A DNA stretch of 64,000 bases from Streptomyces sp. CB01373 (GCF_002803075.1 NZ_NNBK01000006.1:62001-126000), one strand, 5' to 3'; shown: positions 15,854 to 27,235, counted from the stretch's first letter. The notes: generated from the letters alone by a model not told the origin. Numbers and translations are program-made.

Positions 15854-16732
15854 ATGACCGACACCCGTACCGTGGGCGTCCTGGGCACCGGGATCATGGG
15901 CTCCGCGATGGCCCGCAACCTCGCGAAGGCCGGACACACCGTCCGGGTGTGGAACCGCACCCGGGCCAAGGCCGAGCCCCTGGCCGCCGACGGCGCGCAC
16001 GTCGCCGGCACCCCCGCCGAGGCGGTGCGCGACGCCGACGTGATCCTGACGATGCTCTACGACGGCGGCACGGTGCTCCGGGTCATGCGCGAGGCCGCAC
16101 CCGCGCTGGGCAGGGGCACGGTCTGGGCGCAGTCGACCACGGTCGGCCTGGAGGCGGCCGGTGAGCTGGCCGCCCTCGCCGACGAGCACGGCCTGGTCCT
16201 CTACGACGCCCCGGTGCTCGGTACCCGGCAGCCCGCCGAGGCGGGCCGGCTGACCGTGCTGGCGGCGGGGCCCGCCGAGGGCCGGGAGACGGTGACGCCG
16301 GTGTTCGAGGCGGTCGGCTCCCGCACGGTGTGGACAGGCGAGGACGCCGCGGCGGCCACCGCCACCCGGCTGAAGCTGGTGGCCAACAGCTGGGTCGTCG
16401 CGGCCACCGCGGCGACCGGGGAGGCGCTCGCCCTGGCCAAGGGGCTCGGCGTGGACCCCCAGGGCTTCTTCGACCTCATCGCCGACGGCCCGCTCGACAT
16501 GGGCTACCTGCACGCCAAGGCCGGCGTCATCCTCGACGACGCGTACCTGCCCCCGAGCTTCGCGGTGGCCACCGCGGAGAAGGACGCCCGCCTGATCGTC
16601 CAGGCGGGCGAGGCCCACGGCGTCCGCCTCGACGTGGCCGCCGCGAGCGCCGAACGCTTCGCCCGCGCCGCAGCGCGCGGCCACGCCGACGAGGACATGG
16701 CCGCGGCGTACTTCGCCAGCTTCGACGACTGA
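15854..16732 (+). CDS. NAD(P)-dependent beta-hydroxyacid dehydrogenase family oxidoreductase
   Basis: A 292-residue member of the 3-hydroxyisobutyrate/tartronate semialdehyde reductase family. The Rossmann motif is VGVLGTGIMGSAMARNL, and WNRTRAK after beta-2 suggests NADP preference. The catalytic Lys lies in TRLKLVANSW. The all-helical C-terminal domain is of normal length. The STTVGLEA segment stands where the substrate-binding loop usually reads DxSTxxP. ATG at 15854 follows GGAGGAGGAC. It probably reduces a semialdehyde or acts as an imine-reductase-like enzyme; context gives no substrate. Confidence 0.85.
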   Translation: MTDTRTVGVLGTGIMGSAMARNLAKAGHTVRVWNRTRAKAEPLAADGAHVAGTPAEAVRDADVILTMLYDGGTVLRVMREAAPALGRGTVWAQSTTVGLEAAGELAALADEHGLVLYDAPVLGTRQPAEAGRLTVLAAGPAEGRETVTPVFEAVGSRTVWTGEDAAAATATRLKLVANSWVVAATAATGEALALAKGLGVDPQGFFDLIADGPLDMGYLHAKAGVILDDAYLPPSFAVATAEKDARLIVQAGEAHGVRLDVAAASAERFARAAARGHADEDMAAAYFASFDD

Positions 16733-16741
16733 CGGGAGGCC

Positions 16742-17704
16742 TCAGCCGAGGCAGACCACGAGCAGGCAGAGGTGGGACGGCGACTTGGGGTTGTCCGTGG
16801 GGCTCGTCTGCGGGGTCTGCTGGGCGGTGCCGTCGGACGCGGTGGACCCGGGCGCCGTCCGCTGGGTCGCCGTCGAGGAGGACCGCGAGGCCGACTGCCC
16901 GGACTGCCCGGACTGCCCGGACTGCCCGGACTGGGCCGAGCGGTCCGCCGGAACCGACTGGGCCGGCCGGTCGGCGGAGGCGGAGCTGCCGGCGTCCGGT
17001 GCCGTGGCGCCCTGCTGCGGGGCGGACGGCTCTGTCCGGGCCGCCGCCGCGGGCACGTCGGAGGGTGCCGACGGGTCCTGCGCCGTGCGGGGAACGGCGG
17101 CGTCCGGGCGTACGTCCTGCGGCGTGGTGCCGCGCGGCGCCGACCGCTGGTGCCGGCCACCGGCCGCGGGTGAGGTCTGCCGGGCGTCCGAGGGCGTCGC
17201 GGCCGGGTCGCCGGGCTGCGCCGGCCGGCTGTCCCCGACGGTGCCCGTGTGCGGGACCTCCGGTGCCGGGGCCGCCTGCGTGCGGTCGGTGGAGTGCCGG
17301 TCCATCGAGGCGACGGTCAGGCCGCCCCCGACGAGGGCGACGGCGGTGGCCACCAGGGCCCTGCGCTGGGTCTTCTTCCAGCGGGCCAGTTGGCGGCGCC
17401 GCGCCGCCCGCCCGGGCCGCTGCCGTGACGGTGCGTCCGACACGTCGGCGGGAAGCCCCGTGGGCGTGTCGCCGGGAACGTCGGCGGGGTTGCCGACGGG
17501 TGCGAGGCCCGGAGCGGAGCCCGCGGCCCCGCCCGCCGCGACGCCGGCACCGAGAGCCGTCGCGGAAACGGCCGCGGTCCCGGTCGCTGTATCGGTCGTG
17601 AGGGGCGCCGTGAGGTCCGGTGCTATGTCCGGTGCGTACGCACCGCAACCGGGGCACACCAGGGCGCCGTTGAGGTGCCTACGGCACGTGGAGCAGTAGT
17701 CCAT
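16742..17704 (-). CDS. SCO2400-family membrane protein with N-terminal zinc ribbon
   Basis: A 320-residue protein recognised from its start, MDYCSTCRRHLNGALVCPGCGAYAP in pattern: two CxxC pairs forming a small zinc ribbon. A basic segment (RRRQLARWKKTQRR) precedes one membrane helix near 113-132. The outside part is low complexity (Ser/Gln/Pro/Ala) with a Ser-Gly-Gln repeat, and the very C-terminus is CLLVVCLG. The family is Streptomyces-specific and of unknown function; cytoplasmic zinc ribbon and extracellular tail are the predicted topology. The coding DNA has a nine-base tandem repeat near 16902-16937. It converges with the dehydrogenase gene. Confidence 0.75.
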   Translation of the reverse strand: MDYCSTCRRHLNGALVCPGCGAYAPDIAPDLTAPLTTDTATGTAAVSATALGAGVAAGGAAGSAPGLAPVGNPADVPGDTPTGLPADVSDAPSRQRPGRAARRRQLARWKKTQRRALVATAVALVGGGLTVASMDRHSTDRTQAAPAPEVPHTGTVGDSRPAQPGDPAATPSDARQTSPAAGGRHQRSAPRGTTPQDVRPDAAVPRTAQDPSAPSDVPAAAARTEPSAPQQGATAPDAGSSASADRPAQSVPADRSAQSGQSGQSGQSGQSASRSSSTATQRTAPGSTASDGTAQQTPQTSPTDNPKSPSHLCLLVVCLG

Positions 17705-17823
17705 CCGGTCTTCCTGACTAGGCCTGCCGAGCGGCCAGTCACGCTAACAAGGCTCGCGATGGACTGTGTGCAGCCTGTGTGACGCTCCTGCACGGATTCC
17801 CGGCACCCCGACCGGCCGGGCCG

Positions 17824-18189
17824 TCAGGCCCGGTCGGTCAGCTCGTCGGCGTACACCTGCGACAGCGGCTGCGGACCCACGTACTGCTGGCAGTTGCACT
17901 GCCCCGGCTCGAAGCGCAGCGGCTTCTTGTTCTCGTCCCAGGCCGTCGGCACCTCGACGCGCTCGTGGCACCGGCCGCTCTTGTCGTGCTTGGCCAGATG
18001 GTGGGTGCACCCGCACACCGGCTCCGGCGGCTTGTGCGCCGCCTCGACGGCCAGCCGCTCCGCCTTCGCCGCCTCCATCAGTTCGAGCTTGCGCTCGTGC
18101 CGGTTGCGCAGCGCGGTGCGGATGTTGTCCCCGAGCCAGGCGAAACCGCCGGTCCAGAAGACGATCAGCACCCACCAGATCCAGCCCAT
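17824..18189 (-). CDS. Conserved small membrane protein with Cys/His-rich tail
   Basis: A 121-residue protein. An N-terminal membrane helix (MGWIWWVLIVFWTGGFAWL) leads into a short charged coiled segment (residues 20-50). A tail carries CGCTHHLAKHDKSGRCHE and CNCQQY, which could bind a metal such as zinc. The tail would be cytoplasmic if the N-terminus is outside. No family name is known to me. ATG at 18189 has AGGG upstream. It lies 37 bases downstream of the end of the next minus-strand gene and may be co-transcribed with it. Confidence 0.75.
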   Translation of the reverse strand: MGWIWWVLIVFWTGGFAWLGDNIRTALRNRHERKLELMEAAKAERLAVEAAHKPPEPVCGCTHHLAKHDKSGRCHERVEVPTAWDENKKPLRFEPGQCNCQQYVGPQPLSQVYADELTDRA

Positions 18190-18226
18190 CGGCCCTCACC
18201 CTTCCCCCGTGGAGTTCCTCGTGATT

Positions 18227-19306
18227 TTAGGAGGAATCCCGGATGTTCGCGCCTGGCAGGGCCGGGTGGCGTCGCGGACGCGGCGGCCGGGGGTGCGGAT
18301 ACGGGCCTGTCGGCGCGCCTGCCGGGGCACCCGCAGCCGCCGGGGCAGCCGCCGGAACCGGGATCCGCCGCCACGGGACCAGTACGGCAGCCCGGCGCGG
18401 CAGCCATCCAGGGCCGCGGCCGTGGAAGAGCGCGAGGACGACCGCCGCGGCCACCGCGATCAGGTGTTCACGCCCGGCCAGGTTGGGCTTGACCATCGAC
18501 TCCACCACCATCGAGCCGCCGGTCAGGAGGAACACGACCGGGGCGCGCCGCACCACGGACAGGTAGGTGAACAGCCCCACCACGGCGGCCGAAGGGCCGG
18601 TGTCGAGGATCCGGCCGGTCTCGGGCGGCAGCCCCAGCCCCCACCAGCCGGGCCCGATCGCGATCATCAGCCGCACGGTCAGGGTGCCGGCCAGGGTGGT
18701 CGCGTACGAGATGAACAGTGTCCGGCCGCGGCCCAGGGTGAGTTCGGCCAGCGCGAAGGCGAGGAACAGCTGGGTGATGCCGGCCCACACCGGCAGGTCG
18801 AGCGCCGGGACGTACAGGGACACCGGGGTGCGCAGCAGGGCCAGCCAGAGTGGCAGGTCGGCCTGGACGCCGCCGGCGATCCGTACGACCGCCTCCCCGG
18901 CCGGCCGCTGCGCCACCGCGTGGAAGAAGACCACGCCGAAGGCCGCCACGAAGGCCAGCACCAGCCCGGAAAGCCCCCGGTGCGCCAACCGCCGTACGGG
19001 GTCGACGACGATGCCGTGCCACTCGGCGCGCAGCGTCCGCACGGTGAACCGCGCGAACCGCACCGCCACATCACGCACCCGTACCGGTGCGTCGCCCGCC
19101 GGCCCGCCGTCCGTCGCCGCGCTGTTCGCCGGTGGGCCGTCCGGTGGCCGGACGGCCCACTGTCCGCGGTCCCGCCGCCCGGCGTCCCCCGGTCCCCCCG
19201 GACGTTCCGGACGCTCCGGCCATTCCCTCGTGCCCTTCGTGCCCCTCGTGTCCCTCACACCGCTGTGCTGCTGCACCGCTGTCCGGCTCCTTAGCAGTTC
19301 CCCCAC
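18227..19306 (-). CDS. Rhomboid-like multi-pass membrane protein
   Basis: 359 residues. A low-complexity, charged N-terminus (about 75 residues) is followed by about six membrane helices. GPSAAVVGLFTYL resembles the serine-containing GxS motif of rhomboid proteases, and the helix starting GREHLIAV could supply the histidine, so it belongs to or resembles rhomboid-like proteins. Proteolytic activity is not certain. The C-terminus is Arg/Pro-rich. The GTG start at 19306 has a weak Shine-Dalgarno and a start inside the low-complexity region is possible. It precedes a small membrane protein gene on the same strand. Confidence 0.65.
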   Translation of the reverse strand: MGELLRSRTAVQQHSGVRDTRGTKGTREWPERPERPGGPGDAGRRDRGQWAVRPPDGPPANSAATDGGPAGDAPVRVRDVAVRFARFTVRTLRAEWHGIVVDPVRRLAHRGLSGLVLAFVAAFGVVFFHAVAQRPAGEAVVRIAGGVQADLPLWLALLRTPVSLYVPALDLPVWAGITQLFLAFALAELTLGRGRTLFISYATTLAGTLTVRLMIAIGPGWWGLGLPPETGRILDTGPSAAVVGLFTYLSVVRRAPVVFLLTGGSMVVESMVKPNLAGREHLIAVAAAVVLALFHGRGPGWLPRRAAVLVPWRRIPVPAAAPAAAGAPAGAPTGPYPHPRPPRPRRHPALPGANIRDSS

Positions 19307-19412
19307 CTCGTGCGCACAACCGTATGGACCGTAATCCAGGCCGCCGCGTTGCCACAGACGGCCTCACAGCGGCGGCAGGGGCCGCGGCGGGGAGCGCCGC
19401 GTGGGGGACGGA

Positions 19413-19745
19413 TCAGCCGGCGCGCTGCTGGCAGGGCACGCAGCAGCGTGCGTACGGCAGGATCTCCAGCCGCTCCACCGGGATGGGCTTGGCGCAGTCC
19501 TCGCAGTTCCCGTAGGAGCCGCCGTCCAGCCGCGCGAAGGCGGCCTCGATGTCCTTCAGCGCTTGCTTCAGGGCGTTCTTCTGCGCGGTCAGGAGGTCGT
19601 CGGCCTCCTGACCGCCCTCCTCGCTCTCCTGGACGGCCCGCAGTTGGGCGAGGCGGGAGTTGCGCTCGTGTTCGAGGCGCTGCCGGGCATCGTGCGCGCT
19701 CAGGCGCTCGGCCGCGGAGGCACTGCTGGTGGTCTCCCACGACAT
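19413..19745 (-). CDS. DksA/TraR-family zinc-finger protein (first of three)
   Basis: 110 residues. A helical hairpin (residues 20-75) is followed by a C4 zinc finger, CEDC...CCVPC, within YGNCEDCAKPIPVERLEILPYAR. DksA-type proteins enter the secondary channel of RNA polymerase and tune initiation, often with ppGpp. The start is ATG 19745, with GGGA 11 bases upstream; an in-frame TTG at 19769 is possible. It is clearly paralogous to the plus-strand gene at 24880, and the two flank the SecDF/two-component block in opposite orientation. Confidence 0.9.
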   Translation of the reverse strand: MSWETTSSASAAERLSAHDARQRLEHERNSRLAQLRAVQESEEGGQEADDLLTAQKNALKQALKDIEAAFARLDGGSYGNCEDCAKPIPVERLEILPYARCCVPCQQRAG

Positions 19746-19913
19746 CGGCGATACGGTCCCTTCAAGCAAAAGAGCCGGTGACGAGGGGGGCCGCGGTGAC
19801 GTACGGCCCCCCTCCTGACCCTCCAGCGTGGCCGCGCGCGGAAGCGGCGGCCATCGGTCGCAGTACCCATTTCCGGCGGGCGGCGGGGTGCACCGCCGCC
19901 CGCCGTCCGGGCC

Positions 19914-22316
<2,403 letters not shown>

Positions 22317-22397
22317 CGGAGGCCTCCGGCAGGCACGCCGCGACTGCGGCCGACGCGGTCACGGCGGTCGAGGGACGAAAGGGGCGAAAAGGGGGCG

Positions 22398-22853
22398 TCA
22401 GATGCCGAAGGTCCGCGGCGGCGCCCGGCCGCCGTCCTGCACCACGTGCACCGTGCGGGCGGCCACGGTCACCGGGACGGGACGCGTCCGCCCGGGTGCG
22501 GGGAGGGGGACGTCCGTGACGTCCTCGGTGGTGGCGAACTGCCCGTGCGCGACGGGCCGGTCCCCGTGGAACTCCTGCCGGGTCCCGTCCTGCGCCGAGC
22601 ACACGACGGTGCACCCCTGCCCGGCGTGCGGAGCGTCCACCGGACGCTCGTCGGTGCCGGGGCGGCCGTCGCCGGGCGCGGAGCCGGAGTGCTGTCCGGG
22701 CTCGAGGTCCGCGACGGAGGCCGCCGCGGCAGGGGCAGGGGTGGGCAGTGGCGGGGGGCTGCCGGTGGTGAAGACCGCCAGGAGGGCGAGCAGTGCGGCC
22801 GTCAGGAAGGCCAGGGCACGGGAGGCGGGGTCGGTGCTCGGCGCTGGGTGCAT
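22398..22853 (-). CDS. Small exported protein, unknown family
   Basis: 151 residues. A hydrophobic segment (RALAFLTAALLALLAVFTTG, residues 12-31) acts as signal peptide or anchor, followed by a Pro/Ala linker and a short domain with two cysteines in GCTVVCSAQDG and a C-terminal beta-rich stretch. ATG at 22853 is preceded by AGGGGA. It lies between the response regulator gene and secDF on the same strand, so it may be a substrate or partner of the SecDF fusion. That is inference from position only. Confidence 0.65.
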   Translation of the reverse strand: MHPAPSTDPASRALAFLTAALLALLAVFTTGSPPPLPTPAPAAAASVADLEPGQHSGSAPGDGRPGTDERPVDAPHAGQGCTVVCSAQDGTRQEFHGDRPVAHGQFATTEDVTDVPLPAPGRTRPVPVTVAARTVHVVQDGGRAPPRTFGI

Positions 22854-22959
22854 GCACCGTCCCCTTTCGTGTGGCACTCGTGAGCGGACGCGGATGTCGT
22901 ACCCGGGACCCCGGCCGGGGAGTGGACAGCCGGGACCCCGGGTGGTCGTGGGCGGGCGG

Positions 22960-23619
22960 TCAGGGCTCGATCAGACCGGCCCGGATGGCGTAGCGGGTGA
23001 GCTCCAGGCGGTCGCGCAGCCCGAGCTTCTGGAGCAGGTTGGCGCGGTGCCGCTGGACGGTCTTGATGCTGATGAAGAGGATCTCGCCGATCTCCTTCGA
23101 GGAGTGCCCCTCGGCGACCAGCTTCAGGACCTCCTCCTCGCGGGGCGTCAGCACCTGGTCCGGGGTCTCCTCGCCGTGGCGGACCCGGTCCAGGTAGTTG
23201 CGGATCAGCGCGGTCACCGCGCCCGGGTACAGGAACGGCTCGTCCCGCATCGCCGCCCGGCAGGCGGCGACGAGGTCCTGGTCGGCGACGGACTTCAGCA
23301 CGTACCCGCTGGCACCGGCCTTCAGCGCCTGGAAGAAGTACTGCTCGTTGTCGTGCATGGTGAGCATCAGGATCCGCAGGTCCGGCTTGAGCGCGACCAG
23401 TTCACGGGTGGCCTGGAGGCCGGTCAGCCGGGGCATCGCGATGTCCAGCACGGCCAGGTCGATGTCGTGGGTGCGGGCCATCTCGATGGCCTCCGCGCCG
23501 TCACCGGCCTCGGCGACCACCTCCAGGTCCGGTTCCTGGTCGAGGATGAGCCGCACTCCCCGGCGTACCAGCGCGTGGTCGTCGGCGAGCAGGATGCGGA
23601 TCGTGGTCGGCTCGGACAT
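22960..23619 (-). CDS. NarL/FixJ-family response regulator
   Basis: 219 residues. The receiver domain has the acidic pair ADD, phospho-acceptor Asp59 (LAVLDIAMPRL) and a Lys in YVLKSV. The C-terminal LuxR-type helix-turn-helix runs from LTPREEEVLKLVAEG to VQRHRANLLQKLGL. It is encoded two bases after the sensor kinase gene and is surely its partner. The target is unknown; the adjacent exported protein and secDF genes are on the same strand and are obvious candidates. Confidence 0.93.
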   Translation of the reverse strand: MSEPTTIRILLADDHALVRRGVRLILDQEPDLEVVAEAGDGAEAIEMARTHDIDLAVLDIAMPRLTGLQATRELVALKPDLRILMLTMHDNEQYFFQALKAGASGYVLKSVADQDLVAACRAAMRDEPFLYPGAVTALIRNYLDRVRHGEETPDQVLTPREEEVLKLVAEGHSSKEIGEILFISIKTVQRHRANLLQKLGLRDRLELTRYAIRAGLIEP

Positions 23620-23621
23620 GG

Positions 23622-24578
23622 TCAGGTCTGCTTCCTGGGAACGACGGGCGCGGTCAGCCGGACCTCGGTTCCGGCCGTGGGGGTGGGGGCGATGTCGAGG
23701 CCGGCCCCGATGAGCAGGGCCCGCTCACGCATGCCGCGTATGCCGGCGCCTTCGTGCGCCGCCTTGATGCCGCGCCCGTCGTCGGTGATGGCCAGCTCCA
23801 CGGCGCCGTCGGTGTGCCGCAGGCTGACCTCGATCCGTTCGGCGTCCGCGTGCCGGGCCACGTTTGTCAGGCTCTCCTGGGCGACACGGTAGAGGACCAG
23901 CTCCGTCTCCGGCTCCAGGGCGGGCAGGTCGGTGTCGAAGCGGCGCACCACCTGCAGCCCGGTGTGGGTGGCGAAGTCGGTGGTCAGCGAGGTCAGCGCG
24001 GCGACCAGACCGAGGTCGTCCAGGACCCCGGGCCGCAGCCGGCGCACCAGCCGGCGGACCTCGTCCAGGCTTCCCCGGGTGATCTCCTGCGCCTGGAGCA
24101 GTTCGTCGCGCAGCGGCGCGTCCGCCTCGTCAGCGGCCCGCTTGAGCGCGAGCAGGATCGCGGTCATGCTCTGGCCCACCTCGTCGTGCAGCTCCTGCGC
24201 GATACGGCGCCGCTCGGCCTCCTGGGCGAGCAGGACCCGGGCGCTGCTCGTGGCCCGCTCGTTCTCCAGCCGGTCGAGCATGGCGTTGAACGTGCGGATC
24301 AGCTCCGCCACCTCGCCGCCGCCCTGCTCGGGCAGCCGCTGGCCGGGGCGCAGCAGGTCCACGGTGGTCATCAGCTTCGTCACCCGGTCCAGGGGCGCCA
24401 GTCCCCAGCGCAGCAGGGCGGCGTTGGCGACCAGCATGACGGCCAGGCCGCCCACCAGGATGACAGCCTCGGTCAGCACGACCGGCACCGACACGGTCAC
24501 CGGGGCCCACAGCAGCAGCGCGGTGGCCGAGCCCAGCACCACGGCGTTGAGCCCGAAGATCCGCCAGAACAGGGACAC
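23622..24578 (-). CDS. Sensor histidine kinase, NarL-partner type (HisKA_3)
   Basis: About 318 residues. Two N-terminal membrane helices (about residues 10-30 and 40-60) bracket a very short outside loop. A HAMP-like linker follows, then the HisKA_3 dimerisation helix with phospho-His in RRIAQELHDEVGQS, and a HATPase domain (LTNVARHA, ITDDGRGI, GAGIRGMRERA). The short loop suggests membrane-state or intramembrane sensing. GTG at 24578 is preferred over GTG at 24587 because AAGGAGG would leave only one base to the latter and ten to the former. It forms an operon with the response regulator downstream. Confidence 0.9.
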   Translation of the reverse strand: MSLFWRIFGLNAVVLGSATALLLWAPVTVSVPVVLTEAVILVGGLAVMLVANAALLRWGLAPLDRVTKLMTTVDLLRPGQRLPEQGGGEVAELIRTFNAMLDRLENERATSSARVLLAQEAERRRIAQELHDEVGQSMTAILLALKRAADEADAPLRDELLQAQEITRGSLDEVRRLVRRLRPGVLDDLGLVAALTSLTTDFATHTGLQVVRRFDTDLPALEPETELVLYRVAQESLTNVARHADAERIEVSLRHTDGAVELAITDDGRGIKAAHEGAGIRGMRERALLIGAGLDIAPTPTAGTEVRLTAPVVPRKQT

Positions 24579-24879
24579 CAGGGTCACGCCTCCTTACGTG
24601 ATGCGGTCTGCCTCTACTGTCGGTCATCGCGCATCCCGGACGAGCCGCGGCCCCTGTGGTCCCGACCGGGCCTGACGCCAGTGTGCCGTCCGCCGGCTCC
24701 CGCAAGCGATGGGGCCCGGTCCCCATTTCACCCCGTGCGGCCTACCCATGCACGGGTCGAGTGGATCCCCCGATCGGCCGCAAATGGGTTCTGGACCCGA
24801 TGGGAAACCGCGGCCGGTTCGACCAGGGTTGAGGTGTGACCGACCCCCGTCCCCCGTTGCACAACGAAAGGCACTGACC

Positions 24880-25203
24880 ATGTCGCTCGACGCCGCCCGG
24901 ACCGAACCCCGCGAGCGCCTGTCCGCTCAGGAGGCCCGCCGGCGCCTTGAACACGCCCGCGGGACCCGGCTGGTCCAGCTGGAAGCCCTCGGCGAGACCG
25001 GGCAGACGGCGGACGACCACCTGATGTCCTCCCAGCGTGAGGCCATCATGCGGGTGCTGAAGGAGATCGACGAGGCGTTCGCCCGCGTCGAGGACGGCAC
25101 CTACGGGTCCTGCCTGGAGTGCGGCAAGCCGGTACCGGCGGAGCGCCTGGAGATCCTGCCGTACACGGGGCACTGCGTCGGCTGCCGGCGCCGTACCGCC
25201 TGA
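24880..25203 (+). CDS. DksA/TraR-family zinc-finger protein (second of three)
   Basis: 107 residues with a helical hairpin and a C4 finger (CLECGKPVPAERLEILPY, CVGC). It is closely similar to the minus-strand protein at 19413 throughout the hairpin and finger. AAAGG lies about nine bases ahead of ATG 24880. It is divergent from the sensor kinase gene and starts a plus-strand run with another DksA-type gene and an MreB-like gene. The presumed role is modulation of RNA polymerase in stress. Confidence 0.9.
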   Translation: MSLDAARTEPRERLSAQEARRRLEHARGTRLVQLEALGETGQTADDHLMSSQREAIMRVLKEIDEAFARVEDGTYGSCLECGKPVPAERLEILPYTGHCVGCRRRTA

Positions 25204-25258
25204 ACCGTCCGCCTGTCCGTCCTGCCTTCGTCCTCCGCCCTGCCCGAGGGGTGAAACG

Positions 25259-25630
25259 GTGAACAACCAGATCATCGGCGACCGCGACACGCACCTGACG
25301 GCCGAGGACCTCGCCGCGCTGCGCGCGAACCTCGACGAGCAGCGCCTGTTCCGCCAGGAGCAGCTGGAGCAGATCTCGGCCGCCGCGACCTCCCGCGCGG
25401 ACGCCGTGCTCCAGCAGCAGGCCGCCTCGCAGGTGGAGGTCCGTGTGAAACTCGCGGCCTCGGCCCGCATGGTCCTCGCCGACGTCGAGGCGGCCCTGGC
25501 GCGCATGGACGAGGGCGGCTACGGCGGCTGCCACCTGTGCCGGCGTCCCATCGCGCGGGAACGCCTCGAGATAGTGCCGCAGGCACGCTACTGCGCGCGC
25601 TGCCAGCAGGTCAGGGAGGCAGGGCGGTGA
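25259..25630 (+). CDS. DksA/TraR-family zinc-finger protein (third of three)
   Basis: 123 residues, more diverged than the other two. The hairpin is longer and Gln-rich (EQRLFRQEQLEQIS, VLQQQAASQ), and the finger reads CHLCRRPIARERLEIVPQ with CARC. GTG 25259 is eight bases after GAGGGG. Its TGA stop overlaps the GTG start of the MreB-like gene (GTGA), so translation of the two is coupled. Coupling of a DksA-type protein to an actin homologue is unusual. Confidence 0.88.
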   Translation: MNNQIIGDRDTHLTAEDLAALRANLDEQRLFRQEQLEQISAAATSRADAVLQQQAASQVEVRVKLAASARMVLADVEAALARMDEGGYGGCHLCRRPIARERLEIVPQARYCARCQQVREAGR

Positions 25631-26442
25631 CCGTCACCCAGCGTTCGCGTGCCGCCGCGGCCACCCGGCACCGGCCGTGGCCGCTGGGCCGCCAGGGCTG
25701 GGGCATCGCCCTCGACATGGGCAGTGCCCGCACCCGCGCCTGGGTCGCCGGGCGGGGGCTTGTCCTGGACGTCCCCACGGTGACGTTCCCCGGCTCCGGG
25801 GCGGTGTATCCGATACAGCGCGGCACGATCATCGACACCGAGGGCACGGCCCGGATGCTCGACCGCCTGCTCGGCAACCGCCTGCCCCGCTTCACCCGCC
25901 CCCTGGTCGTCCTCACCGCCCCGGTACTGGACGGGGTGGCCTTCCGCAACGAGGCCCGTACGGCGGTGGAGGTGCTGCGGCCGCGCGAGGTGCTGACCAT
26001 TCCCAGCGCGCGGGCCGTCGCCCTGGCCGCGGGCGCGGACCTGGCCCGCCCGCTGCTCGTGGTGGACATCGGCGCGCATCTGACCGAGGTGGTGCTGCTG
26101 TCGGAGGGCGCCGTCGTCGACGCGCGCCGCACCGCGCTGGGCACCAGCGACCTCGAATCGGCCGCGCCGGTGCAGATCTGCGAGGCGGTGGCCACCATGG
26201 TGACCGCGATGCTGCGGCAGGACCGTACGTCGCTCACGGTGGACGCCCTGCGCCGGGGCGCGCTGCTGGCCGGGGGCGGCGCCCTGCGCCCCGAGATCAC
26301 CTACCACCTCACCGGCAAGCTGCACGCGCCCCTCAGGGCCGTGGCGGCGCCGCACACCGCCGCCGTCCGCGGCGCCGCCACCCTGCTGCGTTCCGCGCAC
26401 GACCACTCCGCGGACCCGGGGGACCAGCCCTCCGCCCCGTAG
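25627..26442 (+). CDS. Short MreB-like actin homologue
   Basis: 271 residues, well below the usual 330-350 of MreB. The actin-fold nucleotide motifs are visible: phosphate-1 GIALDMGSARTRAWV, phosphate-2 LLVVDIGAHLTEVVL, and adenosine motif GALLAGGGALRPEI. Subdomain regions between them are shortened, and the usual N-terminal amphipathic helix is replaced by an Arg-rich leader (TQRSRAAAATRHR). Filament formation is uncertain. From memory, S. coelicolor carries a third, divergent MreB-like protein next to DksA-like genes, and this looks like its counterpart; I could not check that. The start GTG overlaps the preceding stop. Confidence 0.85.
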   Translation: MTVTQRSRAAAATRHRPWPLGRQGWGIALDMGSARTRAWVAGRGLVLDVPTVTFPGSGAVYPIQRGTIIDTEGTARMLDRLLGNRLPRFTRPLVVLTAPVLDGVAFRNEARTAVEVLRPREVLTIPSARAVALAAGADLARPLLVVDIGAHLTEVVLLSEGAVVDARRTALGTSDLESAAPVQICEAVATMVTAMLRQDRTSLTVDALRRGALLAGGGALRPEITYHLTGKLHAPLRAVAAPHTAAVRGAATLLRSAHDHSADPGDQPSAP

Positions 26443-26500
26443 AAAGCCCCCGTCCCCACTCCACCCTGAGGACAACGAGGACACGAAGGAGGGCCGCGCC

Positions 26501-27154
26501 ATGGCCGGCGGCATCCCTCGGGCCCAGCCGCCCCCCGAAGGACTGTCACCCGACGACCCGCTCCCCGACGAACTCCCCCGCCGCGTGCTCTGGCGCCTGC
26601 GGCGCAACCCGATGCGCCGGCCCAGCGACCTGGCCCAGGCGTGGATCGGCCTCGGCATCCTGCTGGCCGTGCTGGCCGGCACGCCCGTGGCCCTGTTCTT
26701 CGTCGGCGACACCGCCCTGCGCCACTACGAGCGGGCGGCCGAGCACCAGGAGAGGACGCGGTGGCAGACCACCGCGGTCCTTCTGCACGACGCTCCCCGC
26801 CATCCCGAGCCGGGATCCGAGGAGGCGAAGGAGACCCGCTACCCGGTGCCGGTGCGTTTCACCGACCCGGGCGGGCTCGCCCGCACCGCGAGGACCCACG
26901 TCGAGCCCGGGCTGCCGGCGGGAAGCCCCGTCGACGTGTGGGCCGACACCGACGGACGGATCACCGAGCCGCCCCTGAGCGCCGCCCAGGTGCGCAGCCA
27001 CAGCAAGGGCTGGGCGATCCTCGCCGCCCTGGCCGTCCCGGTCACCGGCGCCGCGGTCTACGGCGCCGCCGGGCTGCTGCTCCGCCGCCGCAACCTGGCC
27101 GCCTGGGACAGCGCCTGGGCCCGCACCGCACCCGGCTGGACGCCGTCCCCGTGA
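26501..27154 (+). CDS. Rv1733c-like two-helix membrane protein
   Basis: 217 residues. Two membrane helices (about 48-70 and 167-190) flank an outside loop of about 95 residues containing PVPVRFTDPGG and DVWADTDGRITEPP. RRNPMRRPSDLAQAW before the first helix and the DG.I..PP loop match the actinobacterial family named after mycobacterial Rv1733c, a latency-associated membrane protein of unknown function. ATG 26501 follows GGAGG. It sits 58 bases after the MreB-like gene and is probably in the same transcript. Confidence 0.8.
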   Translation: MAGGIPRAQPPPEGLSPDDPLPDELPRRVLWRLRRNPMRRPSDLAQAWIGLGILLAVLAGTPVALFFVGDTALRHYERAAEHQERTRWQTTAVLLHDAPRHPEPGSEEAKETRYPVPVRFTDPGGLARTARTHVEPGLPAGSPVDVWADTDGRITEPPLSAAQVRSHSKGWAILAALAVPVTGAAVYGAAGLLLRRRNLAAWDSAWARTAPGWTPSP

Positions 27155-27235
27155 TCTCCGGGGGTGCCGCACCCCGGCCCGGTCGATCTTGATGATGCTC
27201 TGTCAGCTCACCGGCATGGAAGCACCCCCGAACAC

